Positions 25,401 to 34,003 of a stretch of DNA of 46,087 bases are shown here, one piece after another. Under the pieces are notes generated by a model that was not told the DNA's origin, made no database searches, and worked only from the letters and a program-made list of their open reading frames with translations. The stretch lies in assembly GCA_944364445.1 (NCBI GenBank), contig CALVWC010000003.1:1-46087 (forward strand), written 5' to 3'. Position numbers and translations under genes: made by a program. Source of the DNA: an uncultured Clostridia bacterium. Its GTDB lineage: Bacteria > Bacillota > Clostridia > Christensenellales > UBA1242. How positions within the stretch are numbered: position 1 is the stretch's first letter; every line of letters starts with the position of its first letter.

Positions 25401-25915
25401 GAGAAGATGTGGAGTTTACAATCGAATTAGAAGACGGCTTTAAATTAACTTCTGTCACAATTAATGGTAAGGAACAAGATTTAAACACCAATTTCACGCT
25501 AACAGACATTATGACAGACTATGTTGTGGAAATTACAACCACAAAAGAAGAATATGAGGTTTTTGTGAATTATGGTAATGGTGGCAAGGTGTCGTCGCTT
25601 GGTTCTATGCAAACCGTTTCTTATGGTGACTCGGTTGAACTTGTCATAACGCCAGATGATGGGTATGAGATTTCACGCGTGCTGGTGAATGGCGAAGAAG
25701 TGGTGGTTTCTGATAATATTCTCACACTTTCCAACATAACCTCTAATCAAAACGTGGTTGTCGAATTTAAGGCTTTAAATGATGAGGACAATTTAAAAAA
25801 TTCTGTGCTTATTTGGTTTGGCGTGATTGCAGGAATTTTTGTTGTGCTGGCTGTTTGCTTGATTATTTTGAATGTTTCAAATAAAAAACAAAAGAATTAT
25901 AAAAATCATGTGTAA
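22418..25915 (+). CDS. membrane-anchored subtilisin-like serine protease with LRR and beta-rich domains
   Basis: The 1165-residue protein has a signal peptide (about 1-30), then an S8 subtilase domain with the full triad: D224 in VLDSGIN, H260 in HGSHVSG and S421 in GTSMATPH. It is followed by a chitobiase-type beta domain (YYTVDESLP...), a BspA-like leucine-rich region with repeated 'YAF..C..L' units (about 590-750), and several beta repeats (INGKEQDL, VNGEEVVV) like bacterial Ig/InlB-type modules. One C-terminal membrane helix (VLIWFGVIAGIFVVLAVC) and a basic tail anchor it; no LPXTG is present. It probably acts outside the cell on proteins. A second in-frame ATG (22412) and an earlier one exist, but the -10 box excludes the longer readings. 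Confidence 0.9.
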   Translation: MSNKLSKLSCFFISFMAGIICLFSFNFSNFTQAETYDMGTYEEFNKGLTSLVNEFGLYHEGEEYTLSSDLTSEIDGERYVSASALNLEGEEVALSSLDENFYEVESKEDEIVVNEKKYTNRIIVYYEGNLEPYNTKNYVEGLGYHIYQYTSREDTIDAYNYYSSLDYVESVGYDDVVTASEIAFTESSSEYYSWGAEVIGVPDFMAYLKYTVDDFPTVYIAVLDSGINSQHFLFENRIASEYGRNFTGGAQDDFEDDFRHGSHVSGIIANLTLDNVKIIPLKVLDDTGNGTVAMILDAIEYVENLNSKEKLNIRFMNMSLGVEDENGGVYNNYTLERCVSRVYNNGNGITSVVAAGNKSSDTNTSSPANISDSFVVSALDEDLTLASYSNHGSTVDVSAPGTKINSASNVGDLMRDDSGTSMATPHVTAVFALLLSSPTYASYSNLQLEELVKDYAIDLGDEGTDKYYGAGCVSVADIGVSTVGEVEFIEDNSNEGYSIITLSYPDATDYKIYYTVDESLPNSSSTLYTDPIVVSKTTKVTAIAYVVSEGVVLQKSALSSKTFYFNNEDLDSAFKVSGTLHSGTLEEYTGSLTNLKINSYINGYYITSISSFAFSGVELESITLPISCTTISNHAFYGQAKLKEITGSYVESVGEYAFSNCTDLEIANLSRVEIISDYAFKDCTSLVGFNAGSSITQIGDYAFQGCLSLKELDIPDVQIVGENAFDNVTLDTLTMGGNVSSFGNMKNFHAGTIYAYLNSSFDDLYYEYADNVVDLSMRFLTTLPDRMVIKTNSDASFTIDYYGAYISYNQSNFPFFQTGTYYTFTTKDGSQSYDLSNQFSEINENTYRATFSLSGLKANSYVFSMTLVDDYGNTLVSESMDVLVINSEIEEHTLNFVAGRYQVYIDGQLATNSYTLFNGIEYNVEVVAYDGYEITLVSANGEEKSENFSILVKEDLTLDIQVEEKKQFNVSFTFDEGANVLVGGKQSSEIVIDRGEDVEFTIELEDGFKLTSVTINGKEQDLNTNFTLTDIMTDYVVEITTTKEEYEVFVNYGNGGKVSSLGSMQTVSYGDSVELVITPDDGYEISRVLVNGEEVVVSDNILTLSNITSNQNVVVEFKALNDEDNLKNSVLIWFGVIAGIFVVLAVCLIILNVSNKKQKNYKNHV

Positions 25916-25967
25916 AATAGTTTTATTTCTTGCACAAGGTGTGATATAATAAATTTAGGAGGGGAAA

Positions 25968-26546
25968 ATGAGCACTGGCACTATTGTTGCGATTGTGATT
26001 GTGGCAGTTGTTGTGCTTTTGGCAATTATTTTGATTGCATGGATTGTTGCAACTTACAACAGTTTCGTGAAAATGAGAAATAATGTCGATGAAGCATATT
26101 CCACAATGGATGTCTATATGAAAAAAAGATATGACTTGATTCCAAACCTTGTGGAAACTGTTAAAGGATACGCAACGCACGAAGAAAAAACTTTGGAAGG
26201 GGTTATGGCAGCAAGATATTCTTGCATGAACGCTAACACTCCTCAGGAAAAGGCAGAAGCAGAAAATATGCTCACTGGCACATTGAAATCGCTTTTTGCT
26301 GTTTCCGAAAACTATCCAAACTTGAAAGCTGACCAAAACTTTATGGATTTGCAACAATCTTTAAAGACTTTGGAAGAGGAAATTGCAACTTCAAGAAAAT
26401 ACTATAACGGCTGTGTTAAAACTTACAATGTTAAAAGAGAAACATTTCCAAGCAACATCATTGCAAAATGGTTCAAGTTTGAAAAACGCGTGCTTTTTGA
26501 AATTGCAAACGAAGAAGAAAGAAACGCTCCAAAAGTTCAATTCTAA
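25968..26546 (+). CDS. lemA: LemA family protein
   Basis: The 192-residue protein begins with a long membrane helix (VAIVIVAVVVLLAIILIAWIV, ~6-28) and continues with the LemA signature: YNSFVKMRNNVDEAYSTMDVYMKKRYDLIPNLVETVKGYA and a C-terminal FPSNIIAKWF. It is a small membrane-anchored helical protein of unclear function. AGGAGG is close upstream; an extended -10 (TGATATAAT, 25942-25950) lies before it. It forms its own unit, ended by a terminator at 26551. Confidence 0.93.
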   Translation: MSTGTIVAIVIVAVVVLLAIILIAWIVATYNSFVKMRNNVDEAYSTMDVYMKKRYDLIPNLVETVKGYATHEEKTLEGVMAARYSCMNANTPQEKAEAENMLTGTLKSLFAVSENYPNLKADQNFMDLQQSLKTLEEEIATSRKYYNGCVKTYNVKRETFPSNIIAKWFKFEKRVLFEIANEEERNAPKVQF

Positions 26547-26550
26547 GAAG

Positions 26551-26575
26551 ATAAGGCTTATGCCTTATTTTTTTT
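26551..26575 (+). terminator. rho-independent terminator of lemA
   Basis: ATAAGGC (26551-26557) pairs with GCCTTAT (26562-26568), loop TTAT, followed by eight T. Confidence 0.88.
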
Positions 26576-26612
26576 ATAAATTATTGTCAAATTGTGTTTT
26601 TTGTTAATTTCT

Positions 26613-26662
26613 TTGACTTATTTTCTATATTTTGTTATCATAATTATGCATAGTGTATGCAA
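26613..26662 (+). promoter_or_regulatory. plsX promoter with overlapping palindrome
   Basis: TTGACT (26613-26618), 17-nt spacer, TATCAT (26636-26641). The predicted start site (26648) lies in a 15-nt palindrome, TGCATA-GTG-TATGCA (26647-26661). In Bacilli plsX is controlled by FapR at its promoter; this palindrome does not look like the FapR site, so the regulator, if any, is unknown. Confidence 0.55.
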
Positions 26663-26684
26663 ATATTTTTTGTTGAGGTATGAT

Positions 26685-27701
26685 ATGAAAGTTGTTGTGG
26701 ATGCTTTTGGCGGAGATAACGCACCACTTGAAGTTGTGGAAGGTGCGGTGAACGCTGTTAAAGCAAATAAAGATTTGACAGTTATCTTGTGCGGTGATGA
26801 AGCGAAAATCAAAGAAATTTTGAATGGCAGAACGGAGAGAATTGAAATTGTTCATGCCAGCGAAGTCATCACAAATGACGATGCACCAACTGTTGCGATT
26901 AGGCAGAAAAAAGACTCCTCTCTTGTGCGCGCGTTTGACATTTTGAAGGAAGATGAAAGTGTTATTGGCTTGGTTTCGGCAGGAAGCACAGGGGCGATTT
27001 TATCTGGTGCTATTATGAAAATTGGCAGAATTAAGGGAATTTCTCGTCCTGCTCTTGCACCAATTCTTCCAACAAAAAAGGGGAGCGATGTTATAATCAT
27101 CGACAGCGGAGCGAATGTTGATTGCAAAAGCATCAATCTTCTTCATTTCGCCATTATGGGCAGTGCTTATTACTCTATTGTTGAAAATGTTAAATCGCCA
27201 AAAGTGGCACTTTTAAATAATGGTAGCGAGGAGCATAAAGGCAACGAACTTGTGAAAGAAACCTATCCTCTTATGAAAAAACTTCCAATCAATTTTGTGG
27301 GAAATTGCGAGGGTAAGGAAGTTATGTCTGGCGATGTGGATGTGATTGTGACGGACGGATTTGCTGGAAATGTGCTTTTAAAGGGCGTGGAAGGCACAGC
27401 AAGCGCCATTCTTTCTGTGCTTAAGCAGGAGATTAAATCAAGACCAATGTCGATGATAGGTGCACTTTTTATGAAAAAGACCTTTAAAAATATCAAGAAA
27501 AAGTTGGATGCAAATAAGCATGGAGGCGCGCCATTCTTGGGTTGCAAAAAACTTGTGGTTAAAAATCATGGCTCATGTGGCAGAGATAACATCACAGCAT
27601 CCATTAACCAAGTCATTAAACTTCATGAAAATAATTTGATTTATAAAATTGAAAATATGATAAGCGAAATGACGGAAAAAGTTGAGGCTTCAAATGATTG
27701 A
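26685..27701 (+). CDS. plsX: phosphate acyltransferase
   Basis: It makes acyl-phosphate from acyl-ACP for phospholipid synthesis. The 338-residue product has VVVDAFGGDNAP at the N-terminus, GLVSAGSTGAIL (~97-108), a GSEEHKGNE block and VTDGFAGNVLLK, all hallmarks of PlsX. TTGAGGT is 6 nt before the ATG at 26685; the frame upstream to 26592 crosses the promoter. It overlaps rnc by 8 bp. The usual acpP between plsX and rnc is absent. Confidence 0.96.
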   Translation: MKVVVDAFGGDNAPLEVVEGAVNAVKANKDLTVILCGDEAKIKEILNGRTERIEIVHASEVITNDDAPTVAIRQKKDSSLVRAFDILKEDESVIGLVSAGSTGAILSGAIMKIGRIKGISRPALAPILPTKKGSDVIIIDSGANVDCKSINLLHFAIMGSAYYSIVENVKSPKVALLNNGSEEHKGNELVKETYPLMKKLPINFVGNCEGKEVMSGDVDVIVTDGFAGNVLLKGVEGTASAILSVLKQEIKSRPMSMIGALFMKKTFKNIKKKLDANKHGGAPFLGCKKLVVKNHGSCGRDNITASINQVIKLHENNLIYKIENMISEMTEKVEASND

Positions 27702-28314
27702 TGAGAAATTAAAAATTAAATTTAGGGATAGAAAATTAATTAACAGAGCGTTAACCCATCCGTCAAAAAGCAAGGATAACTATCAGCGTTTAGAATTTTT
27801 GGGTGACAGCATATTAGATTTTATAGTGGGTGAATATCTGTTTAAAAATTCCAATTTCGATGAAGGAAAATTAACTGTTCTACGCGCTCATTATGTGTCG
27901 GAAGAAAATTTGGCAGAGTGTTTCAATAAACTTAACATTGAAGATGAACTTATTTTAGGTAAAAGTTTGCAAAACAAAGTGTCAAAAGCAATCAAAGCGG
28001 ATGTTATGGAGGCTGTTATTGCGGTTATATATCTTGAAAATGGGCTGGATTTTGTGCGTGATTTTCTTGTTAATGTTTTGGAACTTGACGGATTTAAAAG
28101 CGTTGAAAACACCAACTATAAATCGCAACTTCAAGAACTTGTGCAAGCAAATTTTAAATGCACAATGCAATATGTGACTGTTAAAGAGGGCGACATCTTC
28201 ACTTCACAATTTTATATGGACGAGGACCTTGTGGCAACGGGTTATGGAAATGACAAGATGAGTGCAGAACAAAATTGTGCATATGTTGCCATAAATAAGT
28301 TGTTTAGTGATTAA
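27694..28314 (+). CDS. rnc: ribonuclease III
   Basis: It cuts double-stranded RNA, including rRNA precursors. The 206-residue protein has the signature RLEFLGDSILD (E34, D38) and the second acidic pair D103 and E106 in DVMEAVIA, then a dsRNA-binding domain from about residue 140. It is a little shorter than average (~225-230). The ATG at 27694 is in the end of plsX, with GAGG inside plsX as its ribosome site, so the two are coupled. Confidence 0.95.
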   Translation: MIDEKLKIKFRDRKLINRALTHPSKSKDNYQRLEFLGDSILDFIVGEYLFKNSNFDEGKLTVLRAHYVSEENLAECFNKLNIEDELILGKSLQNKVSKAIKADVMEAVIAVIYLENGLDFVRDFLVNVLELDGFKSVENTNYKSQLQELVQANFKCTMQYVTVKEGDIFTSQFYMDEDLVATGYGNDKMSAEQNCAYVAINKLFSD

Positions 28315-28393
28315 AATTCTTGTATTTTGTTTTTAAATTTTTTCAAAATATGCTAGAATATTGTAAAGGTTTACATCATTAAAGGAAAAAGTT

Positions 28394-31300
28394 ATGTATT
28401 TTAAAAAAATTGAAATGATTGGATTTAAGTCGTTTGCAGACAAAACCACCATCGAATTTAATGGCGGTTTTACTGCTATCGTTGGACCTAACGGTTGCGG
28501 AAAAAGTAATGTTTCTGATGCTATTCGTTGGGTGCTTGGTGAGCAGAGCGCAAAAAGTTTGCGTGGTGACAATATGCAAGATGTCATCTTCAAAGGCACG
28601 GAAAAAAGAAGAAGTTTGTCGTATTGCGAAGTGACACTCACTTTTGATAATACCGACAGATTTTTCAATATCTCATACGATGAACTTTCCATCACAAGAA
28701 AGTTGTATCGTTCGGGCGAAAGCGAATATCAAATCAACAAAAACACTTGCAGACTTAAAGATATCATTGACCTTCTTTTCGACAGCGGTATCGGTAAAAA
28801 CGGCTATTCTGTTATTGGTCAGGGTAAGGTCAGCGAAATTGTGGATGAAAAACCAGAAGAACGCCGTGCTATGTTTGAAGAGGCAGCAGGAATGGCAAAA
28901 TTTAAAAGCAGAAAGGATGAGGCGGAAAGAAAACTGGCTCGCACAAGAGAGAACTTGGTGCGTATTGATGACATTGTTGCAGAAATTGAACGCCAAATGG
29001 GACCTTTAAAAAAGCAAGCGGAGGACGCAAAGAAGTATTTGGAATATAAAGGGCAGTTAAAAGATTTGGAAGTCAACGCCTACGTCTATCAATATGAAAA
29101 TGCACATAATGTCAAAGCGGAAATCAATCAAAGGCTTGCGGGTTATGCTGAGGAGTTAACTAATCGTCAGCACGATTTGGAAGAAACTTCTAATAAATAT
29201 GATGAAGAACTTAAAAAAATGTCAGAGTTTGACAAGGAAATATCCGCGCTTAATGAAGAACTTTTGCGTGTGACTGTGGAACTTGAAAAACAAGAGGGCG
29301 AGGTTAGAGTTGTTCGCGAAAAGATTAATTATACCCAGCGAGAAAATGACCGCTTGCATCTTGATTTAACCAACGCCAACACAATTTTGGAAAATTGCGA
29401 AAGTCAGCGCGAAGTTAAGAGCAAGGAACTTGAAGAACTATCGGACAGGTTGGAAACTTTAAAAAAGACCTATGCGGGACTTTCCAATAAACATCTTGAA
29501 ATTGTCGATGAAATGACGTTAAGCGAAAATGAAGCAGGGCTTTCTCAACAAAAATTTATTGATACCTTAGGCTCGCTTTCAGATGTTAAAAGCAATGCTT
29601 CGCGATATGAGGCGGAAAGAAATATCTTGAAAGAAAACCTTGAAAATTTGCAAAAAAATTTGGTGGAGGCTCAAAAAAAGGTTGATGAATTAAAGAAGTT
29701 TAACGAAGAAGCAAAGAAAAATGTGGAAATGCTTTCCGCTAGTTTTAACGACTTGAAAGATAGGTGCGGAGATGTTTCAAGTAAAAATTTCTTAGCAAAC
29801 AAAAGGATGAAGGAACTGGAAACAGAACATGCCAATCTGTTAACGCAGATAAAGGTGTTTGAAAACAGAAGAAAACTTCTAACCGAAATGCAAGCTGAAT
29901 TTGAAGGCTATGCCACAAGTGTTAAGCGAATTTTAAAGGAAAGCGAAAGAAATGCTGAAATTTCCAGCAAAATGGTGGGCGTTTTGGCATCGTTAATCAA
30001 AGTGCCTGCCAAATTTGAAACCGCGATTGAAGTTGCACTTGGCAATGCTGTTCAAAACATTGTTACCTTTAATGAAAACGGCGCAAAGGACTTAATTGCG
30101 TTTTTGAAGAAAAATGAATTTGGCCGAGCCACATTCCTTCCAATCACCTCAATGAAAAGGCGAGATTTAGACGAGCAAAGGGTGAGAGGTGTTGGTGGTG
30201 TTTTTGGAATTGCCAGCAAGTTGATTGAATATGATAAGCAAATCGACAATGTTATAAGCAATCTTCTTGGCGCAACCGTCATTGTTGACAACATGGAAAC
30301 GGCAGTTAACCTTGCAAACGCCAATCGTTTTTCTTTCAAAATTGTCACACTGGACGGCGATGTGGTCAGCACACAAGGTTCGCTCACAGGTGGAAGCAAG
30401 AAAAGTCAGGCGGTTAACCTTATCTCTCGTCAACGCGAAATTGAAACACTTGGCAGAGAAATTGAAAGATTGCAAACAGCAGAGAGAGGGGAGATTGCTG
30501 AGATTGAAAAACTTAAAAATGAGATATATGAACTTTCAAAATCTGAAACTGAGTTAAATTCGCAAAGAAGCGATTGCGAAATTAGATTAGTTAAGGAGCA
30601 GGAGAAGCTTGATTCCAACACTAAAGATTTGGAAGAGGCACTTGACGAAGCAAAGGTCTATGAAATGGAAAAGACCTCTGTGGAAAACAAGATTAAACTC
30701 ATCGACGGCGAACTTTCAGAAATCAATCTTGTTAAAAATGCTCTCAGTGGAAACAAGGAAGATGCTGACCTTTTAATTAAGCAAAAACAGGAAAAATCTA
30801 ACGCTTTAAGGCAGGAACGCGATGAGATTGTTAGCAAAATGACAACTATCAAAGTGGAAATTGCCTCTTGCGAAGAAAAGGTTAAAGGTGTTTCGGATGA
30901 AATTGACAGGCTTATTTCAGAAATTGATAAGCAAAATGCCAATGTTTCAAACACTAAAAAGGCGATTGCAGATAATGATGCTTTCATCGAGCAAGCAGAG
31001 AACATCATCAAGGTGCAAATTGAAAACGCTAAACCTTCAACGGCGAAAGATAACATGAATTCTATTCGCGAGCGTCGTGAGAAGTTGGAAAACGAAAAAG
31101 GTGATATGTCGTCAGTTTTGAAAAGATATGATGAACAAAAAACGCAAATTTTGGAGGAGATTTCCAGGCTTAACGACAGGAAATATCGCGAAGAGATGAA
31201 TCTATCAAAAGTGGACAGCGAACTTGAGGCTATGCAAGAGCGAATTTATGAGGAATACAGCCTCACATATAACACTTGCCTTGAACACAAGAGACCAGAT

Positions 31301-31981
31301 TTCGACATCAAAGAGGCATCCATACAAATTAACAAATTGAAAAAAGATATCTCGGCGCTTGGCTATGTTAATGTGCATGCGATTGAAGATGTTGCAACAC
31401 TTCTTGATAGATATAATGATATGTCAACTCAGTCTGCGGACCTTAAAAGAGCAGAAGAGGATTTGGTTAAAATCATCAAAGATTTATCTGGCGAAATGTT
31501 GACCAAATTTAATGAAGAGTTTGAAAAAATCAATAGTTCCTTTAAGGTTGTTTTCCGCGAATTGTTTGGTGGCGGAAATGCGAGGCTGGAACTTACAGAA
31601 AGTGAAGACCCACTTCTTGCAGGTGTGGAAATTATGGTGCAACTTCCAGGAAAGGCGGCAAACAAACTTTCCCTCCTCTCTGGTGGAGAAAAAACACTTA
31701 CGGCAATTGCGCTGTTGTTTTCAATTTTGCGTTTAAAACCACTTCCATTCTCGCTTCTCGACGAAATTGAGGCAGCGCTTGACGACGCAAACATTGAAAG
31801 GTTCGCACAATATCTTAAAAAATTGTCGCAAACCACACAGTTTATTGTCATCACTCACAGAAAGCCAACAATGGAACTTGCTGACAGTTTGTATGGTGTG
31901 ACAATGGAAGAAAAAGGCGTTTCAAAAATCGTTTCTGTTAAGCTTGCCGATGCAATCAAGCAGGCGGAGCAAGCAAATTAA
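28394..31981 (+). CDS. smc: chromosome segregation/condensation ATPase SMC
   Basis: The 1195-residue protein has the SMC plan: N-terminal ATPase half with Walker A GPNGCGKS (31-38), a long coiled coil (~170-500), the hinge (about 510-640, with GGVFGIASKLI), a returning coiled coil (~670-1020) and the C-terminal half with the LSGGEKTL signature (about 1095) and Walker B LLDEIEAALDD (about 1115). It acts with ScpA/ScpB on DNA. AAGGA lies upstream. TAGAAT preceded by TGC at ~28353 is a likely extended -10. Confidence 0.97.
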   Translation: MYFKKIEMIGFKSFADKTTIEFNGGFTAIVGPNGCGKSNVSDAIRWVLGEQSAKSLRGDNMQDVIFKGTEKRRSLSYCEVTLTFDNTDRFFNISYDELSITRKLYRSGESEYQINKNTCRLKDIIDLLFDSGIGKNGYSVIGQGKVSEIVDEKPEERRAMFEEAAGMAKFKSRKDEAERKLARTRENLVRIDDIVAEIERQMGPLKKQAEDAKKYLEYKGQLKDLEVNAYVYQYENAHNVKAEINQRLAGYAEELTNRQHDLEETSNKYDEELKKMSEFDKEISALNEELLRVTVELEKQEGEVRVVREKINYTQRENDRLHLDLTNANTILENCESQREVKSKELEELSDRLETLKKTYAGLSNKHLEIVDEMTLSENEAGLSQQKFIDTLGSLSDVKSNASRYEAERNILKENLENLQKNLVEAQKKVDELKKFNEEAKKNVEMLSASFNDLKDRCGDVSSKNFLANKRMKELETEHANLLTQIKVFENRRKLLTEMQAEFEGYATSVKRILKESERNAEISSKMVGVLASLIKVPAKFETAIEVALGNAVQNIVTFNENGAKDLIAFLKKNEFGRATFLPITSMKRRDLDEQRVRGVGGVFGIASKLIEYDKQIDNVISNLLGATVIVDNMETAVNLANANRFSFKIVTLDGDVVSTQGSLTGGSKKSQAVNLISRQREIETLGREIERLQTAERGEIAEIEKLKNEIYELSKSETELNSQRSDCEIRLVKEQEKLDSNTKDLEEALDEAKVYEMEKTSVENKIKLIDGELSEINLVKNALSGNKEDADLLIKQKQEKSNALRQERDEIVSKMTTIKVEIASCEEKVKGVSDEIDRLISEIDKQNANVSNTKKAIADNDAFIEQAENIIKVQIENAKPSTAKDNMNSIRERREKLENEKGDMSSVLKRYDEQKTQILEEISRLNDRKYREEMNLSKVDSELEAMQERIYEEYSLTYNTCLEHKRPDFDIKEASIQINKLKKDISALGYVNVHAIEDVATLLDRYNDMSTQSADLKRAEEDLVKIIKDLSGEMLTKFNEEFEKINSSFKVVFRELFGGGNARLELTESEDPLLAGVEIMVQLPGKAANKLSLLSGGEKTLTAIALLFSILRLKPLPFSLLDEIEAALDDANIERFAQYLKKLSQTTQFIVITHRKPTMELADSLYGVTMEEKGVSKIVSVKLADAIKQAEQAN

Positions 31982-31990
31982 GGAGAATAT

Positions 31991-32887
31991 ATGGGGCTTT
32001 TTAAGAAAATTGGTCAGGCACTTAGGAAAACTAAAGAGGCTTTAACAAGAAAAATCGATGAACTTTTAAGTCATGGTGAACTTAATGACGAGTTTTTTGA
32101 CGATTTAACTGATGTTTTAATATCTTGCGATGTTGGCGTGAAAAGTTCCATGGAAATTGTGGATGAACTTCGTGATGTTTGCCATGCAAAAAAGGTGAGA
32201 AACGGCGAGGGAGTTAAAAAGGTTTTAAAGGAAATCTTAAAGCAATACTTTATGGATGCGCCAAAAATTGAAATTGAATATCCTTGCATCATCACAATTG
32301 TTGGTGTGAATGGCGTTGGAAAAACAACAACAATTGGAAAGCTTGCAAATTATTTTAAGACTATGAAAAAAGATGTCACTCTTGTTGCGGGCGACACTTT
32401 CCGTGCAGCCGCGTCATCGCAATTAAATGAGTGGGCAGAACGAACAAAGACGAGAATAATTAAGCATGCAGAAGGAGCAGATGCGGCGGCTGTTGTTTTT
32501 GACGGAATTGCAAGTGCAAAAGCAAAAAAGACGGATGTTTTGATTGTGGACACAGCAGGCAGGCTTCACACAAAAACAAACCTCATGGAAGAACTTAAAA
32601 AAATTAATAAAATCATAAATCGAGAATATGCTGAGGCAAATAAATACACTTTTATTGTGCTGGATGCAACAACTGGTCAAAATGCCTTATCTCAAATCAA
32701 GGCGTTTGATGAGTTTGTGGATATTGATGGAATTGTGCTAACAAAACTTGACGGCACGGCAAAAGGTGGCGTGATTGTGGCAATCGAAAAAGAATATAAA
32801 CTCCCAGTTGTTTTTGTTGGCACTGGGGAAGGTGTGAGCGACCTTCAGCCATTTGATGCCGAAGAGTTTGTGGAAGAATTGTTTTAA
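31991..32887 (+). CDS. ftsY: signal recognition particle receptor FtsY
   Basis: It receives SRP-ribosome complexes at the membrane. The 298-residue protein is the short form without a long acidic N-domain: N domain 1-~90, then the G domain with GVNGVGKT (105-112), DTFRAAA, DTAGRL and TKLDGTAKGG. It starts 9 nt after smc with AAGGAG, the standard smc-ftsY pair; ffh does not follow. Confidence 0.97.
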   Translation: MGLFKKIGQALRKTKEALTRKIDELLSHGELNDEFFDDLTDVLISCDVGVKSSMEIVDELRDVCHAKKVRNGEGVKKVLKEILKQYFMDAPKIEIEYPCIITIVGVNGVGKTTTIGKLANYFKTMKKDVTLVAGDTFRAAASSQLNEWAERTKTRIIKHAEGADAAAVVFDGIASAKAKKTDVLIVDTAGRLHTKTNLMEELKKINKIINREYAEANKYTFIVLDATTGQNALSQIKAFDEFVDIDGIVLTKLDGTAKGGVIVAIEKEYKLPVVFVGTGEGVSDLQPFDAEEFVEELF

Positions 32888-32975
32888 TTTGTTTTAATAA
32901 TTGATTTATTGGAATTAAAACGCCCATTAAAAATTCAAGAATATATTTAAAATCAACATTTTGTTGTGTTTAATT

Positions 32976-33015
32976 TGCATACTACACTAGATTTTGTGGT
33001 GGTATGCATTTTTTT
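32976..33015 (+). terminator. rho-independent terminator of ftsY (GCATAC palindrome, copy 2)
   Basis: TGCATACTAC (32976-32985) pairs with GTGGTATGCA region (32999-33008, two G-T pairs) and runs into seven T. Its reverse complement is closely similar to the plsC terminator at 9888-9922. The rest of 32888-33196 is AT-rich; it contains the sigK promoter region near its right end. Confidence 0.85.
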
Positions 33016-33146
33016 ATCATTTGCTTGGTTATTTTTTTTGTTTAAAGTTCGTAAATTTTATGAGCAAAATTTTTGTCATTTATAATTAATATATGAATAT
33101 TTAAATATATATTTTTAAAGATTGTCCAGATAAACTTATAAAATTT

Positions 33147-33178
33147 TTGTCAAAATTCGACAAGATTTCTCATATAAA
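33147..33178 (+). promoter_or_regulatory. possible sigma-E type promoter of sigK
   Basis: CATATAAA (33171-33178) resembles the -10 of mother-cell sigma factors, with GTCAAAATT (33149-33157) 13 nt upstream as a weak -35. An inverted repeat TTGTC-N7-GACAA (33147-33163) overlaps it. No good sigma-A pair is seen. Tentative. Confidence 0.4.
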
Positions 33179-33196
33179 TTTGTCATAGGAGTCTTT

Positions 33197-33916
33197 ATGA
33201 TTTTTGAAAGTTTTGTTTATTTTTTTAGCCGAATAAGTTTATTTACAAACTACATCAACACTGTGCAAGGTTTTCCTAAACCTTTGACACTGGAAGAAGA
33301 AAAACGCGAATTTAAAAAAATGCGAGCGGGAGATAAAAAAGCGCGTGAAAAACTTATCAGCCACAATTTGCGATTGGTGGCTCATGTTGTCAAAAAATAC
33401 ACCAACACACTAGAAGTTGACGATTTATTGTCTGTGGGAACAATTGGACTTATCAAAGCGATTGACACTTTTGATTATGATAAAAAGGTTCAACTTTCAA
33501 CCTATGCGGCAAGGTGCATAAACAATGAAATCTTGATGCTTATTAGGGCGAACAAAAAGCATAAAAATGTTGTTTCGCTCAACAGTTTAACAAGCAGTAA
33601 TGAAGAAGATAATGATTTGGAACTTGAAGATGTGCTATCGTCAGATGAAGATGAACTTTTTATTCAAGTTGATAACAATTTAACCATGCAAAAAATTGAA
33701 AAAATCATTTCCACTAAACTTGATGAGAGGGAGAGAGAAATTATCATTCTTAGATATGGTTTAAATAATAAGCGTGCTTTGACACAAAAAGAGGTTGCGG
33801 ATAAACTTGGAATTTCAAGGTCGTATATTTCTCGCATTGAAAACAAAGCACTTGAAGTTATAAAAGAAAATTTTGAAAAAGAGCAAACGATGAAAAAAAA
33901 TGGAGAAAATGATTAA
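33197..33916 (+). CDS. sigK: RNA polymerase sporulation sigma factor SigK
   Basis: It directs late mother-cell transcription. The 239-residue protein has an N-terminal hydrophobic segment (residues 1-~25) that looks like the pro-sequence, then FPKPLTLEEEKREF, region 2 (NLRLVAHVVKKYTN, DDLLSVGTIGLIKAIDTFDYDK, LSTYAARCINNEILM) and region 4 (LDEREREIIILRYGL, TQKEVADKLGISRSYISRIE), the SigK/SigE pattern. The FPKPL opening favours SigK. AGGAG is 6 nt before the ATG. The gene is uninterrupted, with no skin-type insertion. SigE remains a lesser alternative. Confidence 0.88.
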   Translation: MIFESFVYFFSRISLFTNYINTVQGFPKPLTLEEEKREFKKMRAGDKKAREKLISHNLRLVAHVVKKYTNTLEVDDLLSVGTIGLIKAIDTFDYDKKVQLSTYAARCINNEILMLIRANKKHKNVVSLNSLTSSNEEDNDLELEDVLSSDEDELFIQVDNNLTMQKIEKIISTKLDEREREIIILRYGLNNKRALTQKEVADKLGISRSYISRIENKALEVIKENFEKEQTMKKNGEND

Positions 33917-34003
33917 AATTCATGTTTTTTTTGAAAAATTAAGCCATTTTTTATTAATTTTTGCAAACAAATTAAAATTTTTTAAAAATTTATTTTAAAA
34001 CGC

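Noticed and set aside
33197-33916. sigK split by a skin-type element
   Set aside because: The frame is complete and has no recombinase gene inside.
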